DNA of 64,000 bases from JANSWY01 sp965243755 (GTDB lineage: Bacteria > Bacteroidota > Bacteroidia > Cytophagales > Cyclobacteriaceae), in the NCBI GenBank assembly GCA_965243755.1, contig CBDEVW010000003.1:1054001-1118000 (forward strand), in the 5' to 3' direction. Under the pieces are notes generated by a model. It had not been told where the DNA came from, searched no databases, and worked only from the letters and a program-made list of their open reading frames with translations. Shown here piece after piece: positions 9,467 through 19,247 of this stretch. The translations under genes and the position numbers were made by a program. How positions within the stretch are numbered: position 1 is the stretch's first letter; every line of letters begins with the position of its first letter.

Positions 9467-10318
9467 TTAGTGTTCCAGGAATATGGAAGGAGCAATATTC
9501 ATTGCTCGATTTAGAGCTTCACGGTTTAATGTGTCCGGATGTTCATATTGATCATAGTAGTCAATTATGATTTCAGTCGCAATATTTCCAACCAGCACAT
9601 CATCTGCCATAGGACATCCTCCAAAACCATTAATTGCCCCATCAAACCGTCGACAACCTGCCTTGTAAGCGGCATCTATTTTAGTGGTTGCACTGTCTCT
9701 GTCGGAATGGAGGTGGGCGCCAAATTCAATGTCCGGGAATTCATTGATGAGAGATTTAAAAATGGTTGTGATGTTCTCTCTGTTGGAAACACCAACCGTA
9801 TCCGCCAGGGATATTACCTTCACGTCCATTTCTACCAATCTCTCCACAAATTTGGTGACATAATCCATTTCGTAAGGATCACCATAAGGATTTCCAAAAC
9901 CCATGGATAGGTAGGTGACCAGAATCTTGTTATGTTTTAAACAAATATTCTGAATTTCCTGCAGCGATTGAAATGCTTCATTGATCGACTTGTTGGTGTT
10001 TTTTTGCTGAAAAGTCTCAGATAGAGACAATGGAAATCCCAAATAAGTAATTTCTTCAAAATCTTTTGCCGTTTCAGCACCTCTTGTATTCGCAATGATG
10101 GCCAGCAACCTGGACCGGGTATGAGAAAGGTCCAGTTGACTCAGGACCTCAGCAGTATCTTTCAATTGGGGAATGGCTTTTGGAGATACAAAACTACCAA
10201 AGTCAATGGTGTCAAATCCCACCTTTAGCAACTCATTGATATATTGTACTTTCAACGCTGTTGGGACAAATTCATGCAAGCCCTGCATCGCATCCCTGGG
10301 ACACTCAATGATTTTCAT
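9467..10318 (-). CDS. Hydroxymethylglutaryl-CoA lyase-like TIM-barrel enzyme
   Basis: 283 aa, the length of HMG-CoA lyase, which cleaves HMG-CoA to acetoacetate and acetyl-CoA (leucine breakdown). The metal ligands and catalytic residues of the family can be placed: R8-D9 (ECPRDAMQG), H202 and H204 (GAHLHSD), C235 in the GGCP loop (GFGGCPMA) and N245 (GNIATE). The spacing between them matches the human enzyme closely. The opening motif is atypical, because most lyases have PRDGLQ and this has PRDAMQ, so another acyl-CoA substrate is possible. No other leucine-pathway gene is nearby. The first gene of a two-gene unit with the membrane protein. Confidence 0.82.
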   Translation of the reverse strand: MKIIECPRDAMQGLHEFVPTALKVQYINELLKVGFDTIDFGSFVSPKAIPQLKDTAEVLSQLDLSHTRSRLLAIIANTRGAETAKDFEEITYLGFPLSLSETFQQKNTNKSINEAFQSLQEIQNICLKHNKILVTYLSMGFGNPYGDPYEMDYVTKFVERLVEMDVKVISLADTVGVSNRENITTIFKSLINEFPDIEFGAHLHSDRDSATTKIDAAYKAGCRRFDGAINGFGGCPMADDVLVGNIATEIIIDYYDQYEHPDTLNREALNRAMNIAPSIFLEH

Positions 10319-10380
10319 TTAAAACGTGATTAATGTTTCAGCGAAATTAATGTAATTTGGCGCAACCAGATAACCTACTG

Positions 10381-11574
10381 ATGAAGAAACCAATATTCTG
10401 CCTCTTATTTTTTTTACCACTCATCAACAACTCACTTGCTCAGGACACCCTGTCTGTTGTTTCGACAGATACCTCTTCAATCATAACGGATAGTCTCAAA
10501 ACAACTTCAGAAATCCAGGAGTTCAGTTTGATCTTTACCGGGGACATAATGCAGCACGCTCCTCAAATAAAAGGAGCATATAATCCCATCACTAAGACCT
10601 ATGAGTATGACTCCACCTTTCATTACATGACCCCAATCCTCTCCTCAGCGGAATACACAATTGCCAATCTTGAATTAACACTGGCCGGCCCTCCTTATAC
10701 TGGATACCCCACATTTTGCTCCCCGGACAACCTGGCGGTAGCGCTGAAAGATGCGGGTGTAGACTGCCTGGTAACTGCCAATAATCATTCATGTGACAAA
10801 CGTAAAAAAGGCATTATCAGAACCATTGATGTATTGGACAGTCTGGAGATTCCGCATACGGGGACTTTTAAAAGCTTGGCTGCCAGAGACACCTTGTATC
10901 CTATGATCATTGATCGCTATGGCTTCAGACTGGCGCTGCTGAATTATACCTATGGTACCAATGGAATTCCGGTCCCCAAAGGAACCGTGGTTAATCTGAT
11001 CGACCGGGATCAAATCAAGACGGACCTGGAAAAAGCCAAAGCGCTTAATCCAGACAAAATAATTGTCATTACCCACTGGGGTTATGAGTACAAACCTTTA
11101 CCTAATAAAGATCAAAAGTCCCTGGCTGATTTCATGGTGGCCAATGGAGCAGACATCATCATAGGTATGCATCCACATGTACTGCAGCCTATGGAAAACT
11201 ATTACGACACAGCATTGCAGAAGGACATTATCAAAGTTTATTCCCTGGGTAACTTCATTTCAAACCAAAGAAGAAGATACACGAATGGTGGTGGGGTTGT
11301 AAGAATTGAATTGCAAAAACAAGGAGATATCGTCACGGTATCTGAGGTTGGGTATGTTTTGATTTGGGTAGACACCCGAAAAATAGGAGAACGTACCTAC
11401 TGGTATGTTTTGCCTGCTTCCTATTATGAACAACATCCTGAAACACTTTCAGCTGACTCCCGGGAGAAACTAAAACTTTTCATTTCTGATAGCAGAAAGT
11501 TGTTAAACAAGCATAATATTAACTTCCCGGAATATGTTTGGAGGGATGAAATTCAAAATTGGGTGCTGAAATAA
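10381..11574 (+). CDS. CapA family metallophosphoesterase-like exported protein
   Basis: 397 aa from the ATG at 10381. An upstream in-frame TTG at 10357 would put eight unlikely residues before the signal peptide (MKKPIFCLLFFLPLINNSLAQ) and is rejected. The mature part is a CapA/PgsA-type calcineurin-like fold: LIFTGDIMQHAP near the start, ANLELTLAGPP, TANNHSCDKRKKGI, VITHWGYEYKP, GMHPHVLQPME and YSLGNFISNQR. The family is named for poly-gamma-glutamate capsule synthesis, but most members stand alone, as here, and their substrate is unknown. Divergent from the HMG-CoA-lyase-like gene across 62 bp; followed by a hairpin. Confidence 0.88.
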   Translation: MKKPIFCLLFFLPLINNSLAQDTLSVVSTDTSSIITDSLKTTSEIQEFSLIFTGDIMQHAPQIKGAYNPITKTYEYDSTFHYMTPILSSAEYTIANLELTLAGPPYTGYPTFCSPDNLAVALKDAGVDCLVTANNHSCDKRKKGIIRTIDVLDSLEIPHTGTFKSLAARDTLYPMIIDRYGFRLALLNYTYGTNGIPVPKGTVVNLIDRDQIKTDLEKAKALNPDKIIVITHWGYEYKPLPNKDQKSLADFMVANGADIIIGMHPHVLQPMENYYDTALQKDIIKVYSLGNFISNQRRRYTNGGGVVRIELQKQGDIVTVSEVGYVLIWVDTRKIGERTYWYVLPASYYEQHPETLSADSREKLKLFISDSRKLLNKHNINFPEYVWRDEIQNWVLK

Positions 11575-11575
11575 A

Positions 11576-11597
11576 AAACCGGGAAGGCTCCCGGTTT
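11576..11597 (+). terminator. Hairpin after the CapA-like gene
   Basis: AAACCGGGA (11576-11584) pairs perfectly with TCCCGGTTT (11589-11597) around a four-base loop, directly after the stop codon. The T tract is only three bases, so termination may be partial. On the other strand a run of A/T also follows, but no gene converges here. Confidence 0.6.
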
Positions 11598-11701
11598 AAA
11601 CCACTTACTTAATCAAAAACTCTATGAAACACATAAAACTGTTAATGGTCATTAGATGCATTTTTTGGGCAATGGTTTAACGCTGTTATAAAAATTTATT
11701 A

Positions 11702-12577
11702 ATGAGCCTCAATCTGAAAGCAGATTTTATCAAAAACTCCCTGTTGATCAATTTGTCTATGGTGATCATCAGCACCTCAGGTGTGCTCGGTAGGTATATC
11801 CTGTTACCGCCACCCGTCACTATCTGGTGGAGGTGTTTGCTTGGTGCGGCTTGCATAGGCCTGTATTGCCTGATTCTCAAGCAGGATTTTAAACTGAAGG
11901 ACAAACGTGATGCTTCAAATATTGTATGGTCTGGTGTGTTTCTGGGCATTCATTGGGTGACTTATTTTTATTCCCTCCAGTTATCAAATGTTGCCATTGC
12001 GTTGTTGTCTCTGTTTACCTATCCTATGGTCACCAGCATTTTAGAGCCGTTTGTATTGAAATCCAGGTTTAGGTTAGATCACATTCTTTTCAGTCTTATT
12101 ATTCTGATTGCGGTCTTTTTTCTGGCTCCTAAATTTGATTTTGCCGATGACCATTTTAAGGGAGTTATTTTCGGCATGATCTCTTCGGTAGGTTATTCGC
12201 TCAGAAATTTGATTTTAAAGAAACAGGTTACCAAATACCAAAGCAGCATGCTGATGTTTTATCAACTAATGACCCTATCAGTAGTGCTGATGCCTTTTCT
12301 GTTCATTTTTGATGAGGTGAGCCCCCTAAGTCAATGGGAGGCCATCATTACGCTGGCAGTGTTTACAACGGCATTGGGACACACCTTATTTGTGATGAGT
12401 TTCAAATACTTCTCCGTGAGTACCGCAAGTATCATGAGTAGCTTACAACCAGTGTATGGTATCATTCTGGCTTATTTTTTACTTGGCGAAACTCCTGCGG
12501 GCCGAACCATGATTGGTGGTTTCATTATTTTAGGAACTGTAATTTTAGCCAGCCTCAGGTCATACAAAGATCACTGA
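11702..12577 (+). CDS. DMT superfamily transporter (EamA)
   Basis: 291 aa with about ten hydrophobic helices arranged as two EamA repeats, the layout of drug/metabolite transporters that export amino acids, nucleobases or similar small molecules across the inner membrane. The second repeat is clear (GVIFGMISSVGYSLRNLILK, then STASIMSSLQPVYGIILAYFLLGE, a typical end-of-repeat motif). The substrate cannot be inferred. A second EamA protein with the same order of motifs is encoded at 61856-62767. The end overlaps the convergent DinB-like gene by 7 bp. Confidence 0.9.
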   Translation: MSLNLKADFIKNSLLINLSMVIISTSGVLGRYILLPPPVTIWWRCLLGAACIGLYCLILKQDFKLKDKRDASNIVWSGVFLGIHWVTYFYSLQLSNVAIALLSLFTYPMVTSILEPFVLKSRFRLDHILFSLIILIAVFFLAPKFDFADDHFKGVIFGMISSVGYSLRNLILKKQVTKYQSSMLMFYQLMTLSVVLMPFLFIFDEVSPLSQWEAIITLAVFTTALGHTLFVMSFKYFSVSTASIMSSLQPVYGIILAYFLLGETPAGRTMIGGFIILGTVILASLRSYKDH

Positions 12578-13041
12578 GTGTTCTCGAAGTACCTGAATTG
12601 CTGTCTGATTTGTCCCAGATGATAAATATCGTGTTGAATGGTCCCATTGATGAGGTACTCAAAGTTGTATTTTCTACCTGGCACTTTCTGTTTGAGTATA
12701 TCATCATTCTGAGCATCCAGTAGGGTAAGCAATTGTTGTTGTAGCGCTGTGGATTCAGCGAGTAGCTCCTCCCATGTATGCTGCTCCACTTTTTTGCTCC
12801 AGTCCATTTCACCATCCAGGTCAATAACGTAATCTCCATTACCTTTCAGCATTTCCAACATATTGGTCCTCCATGCATTGATATGTACCAAAATTTCGGC
12901 TATCGAATGTGTAAACCCATCACCTCTTTTAAATACATACGCTTTATTGAGTTCTTTAAGCGTCTTTTCGAATGGCGTTCCGTACCACGGTACGCCATTC
13001 CAAACCTGTTCAAATTGTGTTTTGAAAAATGCGATAGTCAT
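12571..13041 (-). CDS. DinB-fold protein
   Basis: 156 aa with the four-helix DinB/YfiT arrangement. Probable metal-binding histidines lie in HSIAEILVHI (helix 2) and QHDIYHLGQI (last helix), which is the usual signature pattern. Family members range from thiol transferases to stress proteins, so no specific reaction can be assigned. The ATG overlaps the metF stop codon by one base (TGATG), which indicates translational coupling at the end of the SAM-riboswitch-controlled methionine operon. A link to thiol or methyl metabolism is therefore possible but is inference. Confidence 0.82.
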   Translation of the reverse strand: MTIAFFKTQFEQVWNGVPWYGTPFEKTLKELNKAYVFKRGDGFTHSIAEILVHINAWRTNMLEMLKGNGDYVIDLDGEMDWSKKVEQHTWEELLAESTALQQQLLTLLDAQNDDILKQKVPGRKYNFEYLINGTIQHDIYHLGQIRQQFRYFENTQ

Positions 13042-13994
13042 CAGAACAGCTCTTTAGCGATCCTGTAAACAGAGTTGGATTTACCCATGGAATAAAAGTG
13101 AATCACAGGAGCTCCTCTTTCGATCAATTCTTTGGTTTGTTTGATTCCCCACTCAACTCCAACTTCCCTCACCTCGGCATTGTCTTTACATTTATCAACC
13201 TCATCAAACAGTTCCTCAGGAATATCGATATGAAAAATGCTTGGCAACACACTGAGTTGTTTCTTGGTGGTCATCGGTTTTAACCCGGGAATAATAGGCA
13301 CATTGATATCTGCAGCCCTGCAGGCATCCACAAAATCAAAGTACTTCTGATTATCGAAAAACATCTGGGTAACTATGTATTCTGCACCTGCATCTACTTT
13401 CTCTTTCAGGTATTTGAGGTCTGCTTTGAGGTTTGGAGACTCAAAGTGTTTCTCTGGATATCCTGCAACACCGATGCAGAAATCTGTGGGGTTGGCGTTC
13501 TCCAATTCTGTATCCTGATATTCCCCATTGTTCATGCCCATCAGTTGTTGTACGAGTTCAATAGCGTAGTTATTTCCGTTTTCTTCTGGAATGAACTTGT
13601 TATCAGGTTTCATGTAATCTCCACGAATGGCCAGCACATTATCAATCCCTAAAAAATGAAGATCAATCAGTGCATTTTCTGTTTCCTCCCTGGTAAAACC
13701 ACCACAGATGATATGGGGAACGGGATCTACATCATACCGATGTTTGATGGCCGAACAAATTCCGACAGTTCCAGGTCTTTTTCTTACGCTTACCCTATCA
13801 TATCCGCCATCTCGCCGCTTTCTTAACACATATTCTTCCCGGTGATATGTCACGTCAATAAATGGAGGTTTGAACTCCATCAATGGATCTATATTGTTAA
13901 ACAATGTTTGAATGCTGTCTCCTTTTAAAGGAGGAATCACTTCCAGTGAAAACAATGTTTTTTTCGCATTCTTAATATGTTCGATTACTTTCAT
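13041..13994 (-). CDS. metF: 5,10-Methylenetetrahydrofolate reductase
   Basis: 317 aa TIM-barrel flavoenzyme that makes 5-methyl-THF, the methyl donor used by MetH. Family motifs: FSLEVIPPLKGD at the N-terminus, FIDVTYHRE, ICGGFTREETENALIDLHFLGIDNVLAIRGD, IGVAGYPEKH, GAEYIVTQMFFDNQKYF, IPIIPGLKPM and the C-terminal HFYSMGKS. Third gene of the methionine unit, 31 bp after metH-C. The product feeds directly into the reaction of the two upstream genes, so the operon is a complete methyl-transfer cycle. Confidence 0.96.
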   Translation of the reverse strand: MKVIEHIKNAKKTLFSLEVIPPLKGDSIQTLFNNIDPLMEFKPPFIDVTYHREEYVLRKRRDGGYDRVSVRKRPGTVGICSAIKHRYDVDPVPHIICGGFTREETENALIDLHFLGIDNVLAIRGDYMKPDNKFIPEENGNNYAIELVQQLMGMNNGEYQDTELENANPTDFCIGVAGYPEKHFESPNLKADLKYLKEKVDAGAEYIVTQMFFDNQKYFDFVDACRAADINVPIIPGLKPMTTKKQLSVLPSIFHIDIPEELFDEVDKCKDNAEVREVGVEWGIKQTKELIERGAPVIHFYSMGKSNSVYRIAKELF

Positions 13995-14025
13995 GTGTAT
14001 ATAATATCCAAACGGGACTGTTTAA

Positions 14026-16758
14026 TTATTTGTAATTAAGGTTTGGTGCCAGCCATTTCTCAGCTTCTTCCAGGCTCATGTTTTTTCGTCTTGCATAATG
14101 TTCCACCTGATCTTTTCCGATTTTGCCCAGGCCGAAATATTTCGCCTCCGGATGAGCAAAATAAAATCCACTCACGGAAGCCGCAGGATACATGGCAAAG
14201 CTTTCTGTCAGTTGAATCCCTGTGTGCTGTTCTACTTCCAGGAGATCAAATAAAATTCGTTTCTCGGTATGATCAGGACAGGCTGGGTAACCCGGCGCAG
14301 GACGAATACCCTGATACTGCTCTTTGATAAGGGCCTCATTGTCAAGGTTTTCATCTTTCATGTATCCCCATAGTTCCTTTCTGATCTTTTCATGCATCAG
14401 CTCTGCAAACGCCTCAGCCAACCGATCGGCCAAAGCTTTTACCATGATGCTGCTGTAGTCATCATGATCCTTTTCAAATTGCTCTATCAACTTTTCAATA
14501 CCAATGCCAGCGGTCACTGCAAAACCGCCCATGTAATCGGGTTTGCCATTTGGTTGAATAAAATCTGCCAGGGAAAGGTTAGGCAGGTTAGTTCCTTTTT
14601 TACCTTGCTGTCTTAAGAAATGAAAAGTGGCAATCTCTTCACTATATTGCTCATCCCTATAGATCGTTACATCATCATCGTTTGGTTTGCTGGCCGGGTA
14701 AATACCAATGACACCATTTGCTTGCAGTAGCTTGCGATTAACAATGTCATCCAGCATCTTTTGCGCATCTTCATATAGCTTAGTAGCCTCTTGTCCAATT
14801 ACCGGGTCTTTCAGGATTTTTGGAAATTTCCCTTTGAGCATCCATGTCTGAAAAAACGGGGTCCAATCAATGTATTCGCGTATTTCTTCCAGTGGGTAAT
14901 TGTTGAATGCCCGGTTTCCAACCATAACAGGTTTTTTCACTACTTCCGGACCTGGACTGACCGTTAGCTTGTTTTGCTGCGCAGCGGTAAATGGAATGTA
15001 ATTTTTATCTTTCTTTCTGCTGGAATGATCCTCACGTGCTTTGGCATACTCTTCTTTTATTTTTTTGAAAAAAGTATCCCCGGTAGACTCACTGATCAGG
15101 TCTCCTGCGACGGTTACACTTCTTGAGGCATCCAATACATGCACAACTGGTCCGGAATACTCAGGGTCGATTTTAACTGCTGTGTGTATTCTGGACGTAG
15201 TAGCACCACCGATCAGCAATGGAACTTTCATTCCTCTCTTCTCCATTTCGCGTGCTACCCCTACCATTTCATCAAGAGATGGCGTGATCAGCCCGCTTAA
15301 CCCAATAATATCCACCTTGTGCTCTTCGGCAGCATTCAGAATCTTTTCCGTTGGAACCATTACCCCAAGATCGATGATATCATAATTATTACATGCCAGT
15401 ACCACACCAACAATGTTTTTCCCAATGTCATGTACATCGCCTTTCACGGTTGCCAGCAGTATTTTGGCATTAGATGACTCATCCTGATTTGCAGCTTTCT
15501 CAGCTTCCAGATATGGTAACAAATAGGCCACTGCTTTCTTCATTACCCTTGCGGATTTTACCACCTGGGGAAGAAACATCTTGCCCGACCCAAAAAGGTC
15601 TCCAACGACATTCATCCCATCCATTAGGGGACCTTCAATCACCTGTAGAGGTTTATCAAATTGTTGTCGTGCCTCCTCAGTATCCTCTTCGATGTACTCT
15701 ACTATACCTTTTACCAAAGCATGCTCCAGTCTTTTTGCTACCGGATCTTCACGCCATTTTTCATCTTTCTCTTTGGCTTTTCCGGTACCTTTTACTGTTT
15801 CAGCGTATTCAAGTAATCTTTCAGTGGCATCATCCCTCCTGTCTAAAAGAACATCTTCCACTTTTTCCAACAACTCTCCGGGAATATCATCATACACTTC
15901 CAGCATTGTGGGGTTGACAATTCCCATATCCATCCCCTGGTTGATGGCATGATACAGAAATGCAGAGTGCATCGCTTCTCTCACGGTATTGTTACCTCTG
16001 AATGAAAAAGAAACATTACTCACTCCCCCACTCACATGAGCCGCCGGGAGATTTTCACGAACCCATCTCGTGGCTTTGAAGAAATCAAGGGCATTCCTTC
16101 TATGTTCTTCAATTCCGGTGGCCACAGGGAATATGTTCAGGTCGAATATGATGTCCTGGGGTGGGAAATTGATTTTTGGGCCAGTGAGAATTTCGTAGGA
16201 CCGCTGAACGATCTCAATTCTACGCTCGTAGTTGTCTGCTTGTCCAACTTCATCAAATGCCATTACAATCACAGCGGCACCATACCGCTTGATGATCTTT
16301 GCCTGCTTGATAAATTCATCTTCACCGCCTTTCAAGCTGATCGAATTGACCACTCCCTTGCCCTGGATGCACTGCAGTCCGGCTTCAATGATTTCCCACT
16401 TGGAACTATCAATCATCACAGGAATCCTGGCGATATCCGGTTCGGCTGCCATCAGGTTCAGGAATTTGACCATGGCTTCTTTGCCATCGAGCATTCCTTC
16501 ATCCATGTTCACATCGATGATCTGGGCACCACCTTCTACCTGATCTCGTGCAATACTAAGTGCCTCCTCATAATTTTCCTCTTTGATCAAACGAAGAAAT
16601 TTCCGGGATCCTGTTACGTTGGTACGTTCTCCTACATTCACAAAGTTAGTCTCAGGCGTCACCACCAAAGGTTCCAACCCACTCAACCTCATGAAGGGAT
16701 AATCATGCCACTTAAACTCATATTTTCCAGGATAATCAGGATGTATAATTGTTGACAT
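14026..16758 (-). CDS. metH: Cobalamin-dependent methionine synthase, C-terminal part (folate, B12 and reactivation domains)
   Basis: 910 aa. It lacks the homocysteine domain of ordinary MetH and begins with the pterin-binding barrel (about 35-300, [20 protein letters not shown]). Then come the B12 cap helices (about 340-430), the cobalamin domain with D441-x-H443-xx-G ([10 protein letters not shown], the lower axial histidine), and the AdoMet-dependent activation domain (about 600-910, with [14 protein letters not shown]). With the separately encoded homocysteine domain at 17003-18046 it makes a complete enzyme. Separation of the two is common in Bacteroidota and is not a broken gene, since both parts have clean starts and stops. 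The gap between them is 244 bp and holds a heptamer array. Confidence 0.96.
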   Translation of the reverse strand: MSTIIHPDYPGKYEFKWHDYPFMRLSGLEPLVVTPETNFVNVGERTNVTGSRKFLRLIKEENYEEALSIARDQVEGGAQIIDVNMDEGMLDGKEAMVKFLNLMAAEPDIARIPVMIDSSKWEIIEAGLQCIQGKGVVNSISLKGGEDEFIKQAKIIKRYGAAVIVMAFDEVGQADNYERRIEIVQRSYEILTGPKINFPPQDIIFDLNIFPVATGIEEHRRNALDFFKATRWVRENLPAAHVSGGVSNVSFSFRGNNTVREAMHSAFLYHAINQGMDMGIVNPTMLEVYDDIPGELLEKVEDVLLDRRDDATERLLEYAETVKGTGKAKEKDEKWREDPVAKRLEHALVKGIVEYIEEDTEEARQQFDKPLQVIEGPLMDGMNVVGDLFGSGKMFLPQVVKSARVMKKAVAYLLPYLEAEKAANQDESSNAKILLATVKGDVHDIGKNIVGVVLACNNYDIIDLGVMVPTEKILNAAEEHKVDIIGLSGLITPSLDEMVGVAREMEKRGMKVPLLIGGATTSRIHTAVKIDPEYSGPVVHVLDASRSVTVAGDLISESTGDTFFKKIKEEYAKAREDHSSRKKDKNYIPFTAAQQNKLTVSPGPEVVKKPVMVGNRAFNNYPLEEIREYIDWTPFFQTWMLKGKFPKILKDPVIGQEATKLYEDAQKMLDDIVNRKLLQANGVIGIYPASKPNDDDVTIYRDEQYSEEIATFHFLRQQGKKGTNLPNLSLADFIQPNGKPDYMGGFAVTAGIGIEKLIEQFEKDHDDYSSIMVKALADRLAEAFAELMHEKIRKELWGYMKDENLDNEALIKEQYQGIRPAPGYPACPDHTEKRILFDLLEVEQHTGIQLTESFAMYPAASVSGFYFAHPEAKYFGLGKIGKDQVEHYARRKNMSLEEAEKWLAPNLNYK

Positions 16759-16892
16759 ACCTTTCTAAAAATTCCAAATTCATCAAGCCAGAAGCCATAA
16801 CTCCTGACTAATACTTTTCAAATAATTTTATCTACCAGGCCTCCGCACCTCCGCGAACTCCTAAAACCAAACGCTGGACTAAAACTCAATGC

Positions 16893-17004
16893 TTAATCCA
16901 AGACCCTAAATTCTAAATCCAAGACCCTAAATTCTAAATCCAAGATTCTAAATTCTAAATCCAAGATTCAAGATTCAAGATTCTAAATCCAAGATTCTAA
17001 ATTC
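16893..17004 (-). repeat. Array of 16 heptamers between the metH halves
   Basis: Sixteen consecutive 7-bp units without a phase break. On the plus strand they read TAAATTC, TAAATCC, AAGATTC or AAGACCC (the outermost is TTAATCC), often as a 21-bp triplet of units. On the minus (coding) strand the consensus is GRRTYTN. The first unit overlaps the metH-N stop codon by two bases. This is the same periodicity and a related consensus to the arrays at 36547-36679 and 37235-37283. The function is unknown. It is not CRISPR, having no spacers. Confidence 0.9.
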
Positions 17005-18046
17005 AATCCCCAGGCCCCACTCCTCTTGGGTCAAACTTCTCTGCCAATCTGGCAATAGCCTGAATATGCTCAGGTGTTGTGCCACAGCAGCCGCCAACCA
17101 GATTCAGGTATCCTTCTTCCAAAAAGTCTTTGATTTGGCCGGCCATATCTTCCGGCGTTTGGTCATATTCTCCAAACTCATTGGGCAAGCCGGCATTAGG
17201 ATAAGCACTAACGTGAATATCTGCTTTGGTGGCCAATGTTTTCAGGTAAGGTGCCAGTTCTTTTGCCCCCAGCGCACAATTAAGGCCTACACTTAGCAAT
17301 GGCACATGGGAAATTGAAATCAAAAATGCTTCGGTGGTCTGTCCCGACAAAGTTCGACCACTAGCATCGGTGATCGTTCCTGAAATCATTACCGGAATGT
17401 CCTGACCAAGTTCTTCTTTCAATTCGTCGATACCAAAAATGGCAGCTTTGGCATTGAGTGTATCAAAGATTGTTTCTACCAGCAATATATCTGCCCCTCC
17501 CTCTACCAGCTTTCGGGCCTGGTTCTGATAGGCCAGTTTCAACTCTTCGAAAGTGATTGCCCGATACCCGGGATCATTTACATCTGGTGAAATAGAAGCT
17601 GATTTATTAGTGGGACCAATGGCACCTGCCACAAAACGTGGCTTATGAGGCTCTCTGGCAGTAAATTCATCTGCTACTTCCCTGGCAATTTTTGCGGATT
17701 GGAAGTTGATCTCATCCACTAAAAACTCCAGGCCATAGTCTTCCTGTGCAATGGTAGTTCCGCTAAATGTATTGGTACCGATGATATCCGCTCCAGCCTC
17801 AAAATATTTTTGGTGGATTGCTTTTATAACGTCAGGACGCGTAATTGAAAGCAGGTCATTATTGCCCTTTAGTGGTTTGGGGTGATCCTTCAATTGTTCG
17901 TTGCGGAAATCCTCTTCTTCAAGCTTATATTGCTGGATCATTGTACCCATAGCACCATCCAAAATCAATATCCGCTCCTTCAGCAACTGCCTGATCAGTG
18001 CGCCATTTTTAGTTTCCTGTAATATTTGTTCCTGAATCATACCCAA
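17003..18046 (-). CDS. metH: Methionine synthase, N-terminal homocysteine S-methyltransferase part
   Basis: 347 aa betaine-homocysteine-methyltransferase-type barrel equal to the first domain of MetH. Start: [23 protein letters not shown]. The zinc ligands that hold homocysteine thiolate are present: C257 (GLNCALG) and C320-C321 ([11 protein letters not shown]). [12 protein letters not shown] is also typical. It is the first gene of the operon, 60 bp downstream of the SAM-I riboswitch, so its synthesis should fall when AdoMet is plentiful. The last residues (RGVGPGD) run into a heptamer repeat array that overlaps the stop codon. Confidence 0.96.
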   Translation of the reverse strand: MGMIQEQILQETKNGALIRQLLKERILILDGAMGTMIQQYKLEEEDFRNEQLKDHPKPLKGNNDLLSITRPDVIKAIHQKYFEAGADIIGTNTFSGTTIAQEDYGLEFLVDEINFQSAKIAREVADEFTAREPHKPRFVAGAIGPTNKSASISPDVNDPGYRAITFEELKLAYQNQARKLVEGGADILLVETIFDTLNAKAAIFGIDELKEELGQDIPVMISGTITDASGRTLSGQTTEAFLISISHVPLLSVGLNCALGAKELAPYLKTLATKADIHVSAYPNAGLPNEFGEYDQTPEDMAGQIKDFLEEGYLNLVGGCCGTTPEHIQAIARLAEKFDPRGVGPGD

Positions 18047-18106
18047 TTCTCATTAAAATACTGTGTCTTTGATCTTAACAAGAAAGGAATCCAAAAGAAG
18101 GGATCT

Positions 18107-18210
18107 CTTATCTTTCCACTCGATAGTGGCGGGAATTAGCACCGAAATCCGGCAAGCCGAAAAGGTTGCTAAGACGTCACAGGGCCCAACCCTCAGTCTT
18201 TCTTGATAAG
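18107..18210 (-). ncRNA. SAM-I (S-box) riboswitch
   Basis: On the minus strand the leader has the conserved S-box blocks in order: CTTATCAAGAAAG at the 5' end, GAGGG with TGGGCCCTGTGACG, TTAGCAACC, then GGTGCTAATTCCCGCC, closed by GATAAG. The P1 helix pairs CTTATC (18205-18210) with GATAAG (plus-strand CTTATC at 18107-18112). It lies 60 bp before the start of metH-N, so it binds S-adenosylmethionine and controls the metH-metF operon. I see no clear intrinsic terminator in the 60-bp expression platform, so the mode of control (transcription or translation) is open. Confidence 0.93.
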
Positions 18211-18341
18211 TCAGACAAATGTAGATAATAAATTCCTAATAAAACCTAATATTTGATGTAATCATCGCAATTGATTTTACATAAACGCTGAAATCATTCA
18301 AAAAAGTTCTTTCTTTGCCTCTTTAAACATTACCTGAATCC

Positions 18342-19247
18342 TTGAAGTTAGCTGCAGTAGACATAGGCTCCAACGCCATACGAATGCAAATCACCAATGT
18401 GATCGAATTTGAAGAAAAAATCACCTTCAAAAAGCTGGAATATGTGCGTTTTCCTATTCGGTTGGGACAGGATGTTTTCAAACTTGGAGCCATTGGGCCA
18501 GAAAAGCAGGAGAAGTTCTTCAAACTAATGCAGGCCTACAAAAATCTCATCGACCTTTATGAAGTCACCGACTACTACGGCTGTGCCACCTCAGCGATGA
18601 GAGAAGCGGAGAACGGGCAGGAACTGGTGGACCAGGTAAAAGCCGAACTTGACCTCTCGATCGATATCATTTCCGGACGTGAAGAAGCCGAAATCATCAA
18701 CAAGGTAATCGGTCATTACCTGGACGAAAAAGCCTACTTGCACATTGATGTTGGGGGTGGTAGTACGGAGCTCAACATCTATAAGAACAAAAAGAAGATT
18801 AAGTCCAAGTCTTTCCAACTGGGGTCGGTAAGGCGCCTGCAACATCATGAATCGCCAGAAATATGGAAGAAAATGGATCATTGGGTGCATGAACATATCA
18901 ACATGGAATTTGGTCCTGTGCAGGCCATTGGTACTGGTGGTAATATCAATAAGATCTATGAGCTGTCCGGCATCAGCAAAAAAAACCGAAAGATTTCAAT
19001 ACGTACAGTAGAGCGTGTTCGGGAAGAGTTGGCAGAGATGAGTTTTGAGGAACGTATGTTCAGGCTCCAGCTCAATCCCGATCGTGCAGATGTGATCATC
19101 CCGGCTTCCGATATTTATTTGGGTGTAATGCGTGCAGCTCATGCAAGGGAAATTTCAGTACCCGATGTGGGGTTGAAAGATGGTATCATGTATCAATTAT
19201 TCCGTAAGCATTACAAAGGAAACAGTAAGGTTTGGTTTAGGAATTAG
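18342..19247 (+). CDS. Ppx/GppA family phosphatase
   Basis: 301 aa, TTG start giving MKLAAVDIGSNAIRMQITNV, the first phosphate-binding motif of the ASKHA fold. GCATSAMREAENG, IDIISGREEAEII and HIDVGGGSTELNIY complete the nucleotide/phosphate motifs. These enzymes remove terminal phosphate from polyphosphate or convert pppGpp to ppGpp. It is of the short (about 300 aa) type without the C-terminal HD domain. A polyphosphate kinase gene lies at 42924-45041 but is not linked. Divergent from the riboswitch leader across 131 bp. A short degenerate 7-bp-periodic stretch begins at its TAG stop. Confidence 0.9.
   Translation: MKLAAVDIGSNAIRMQITNVIEFEEKITFKKLEYVRFPIRLGQDVFKLGAIGPEKQEKFFKLMQAYKNLIDLYEVTDYYGCATSAMREAENGQELVDQVKAELDLSIDIISGREEAEIINKVIGHYLDEKAYLHIDVGGGSTELNIYKNKKKIKSKSFQLGSVRRLQHHESPEIWKKMDHWVHEHINMEFGPVQAIGTGGNINKIYELSGISKKNRKISIRTVERVREELAEMSFEERMFRLQLNPDRADVIIPASDIYLGVMRAAHAREISVPDVGLKDGIMYQLFRKHYKGNSKVWFRN

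Noticed and set aside
10357..10380. Upstream TTG start for the CapA-like gene
   Set aside because: It would place eight residues before a well-formed signal peptide starting at the ATG at 10381.
12985..13010. Palindrome CGTACCACGGTACG as an operator
   Set aside because: It lies inside the DinB-fold coding region, far from any start.
16893..17004. CRISPR-like repeat array
   Set aside because: The units are 7 bp with no spacers and there are no cas genes.
14026..18046. metH disrupted by a repeat insertion (pseudogene)
   Set aside because: Each part has a proper start and stop and all its catalytic residues, and separate homocysteine-domain genes are normal in Bacteroidota.
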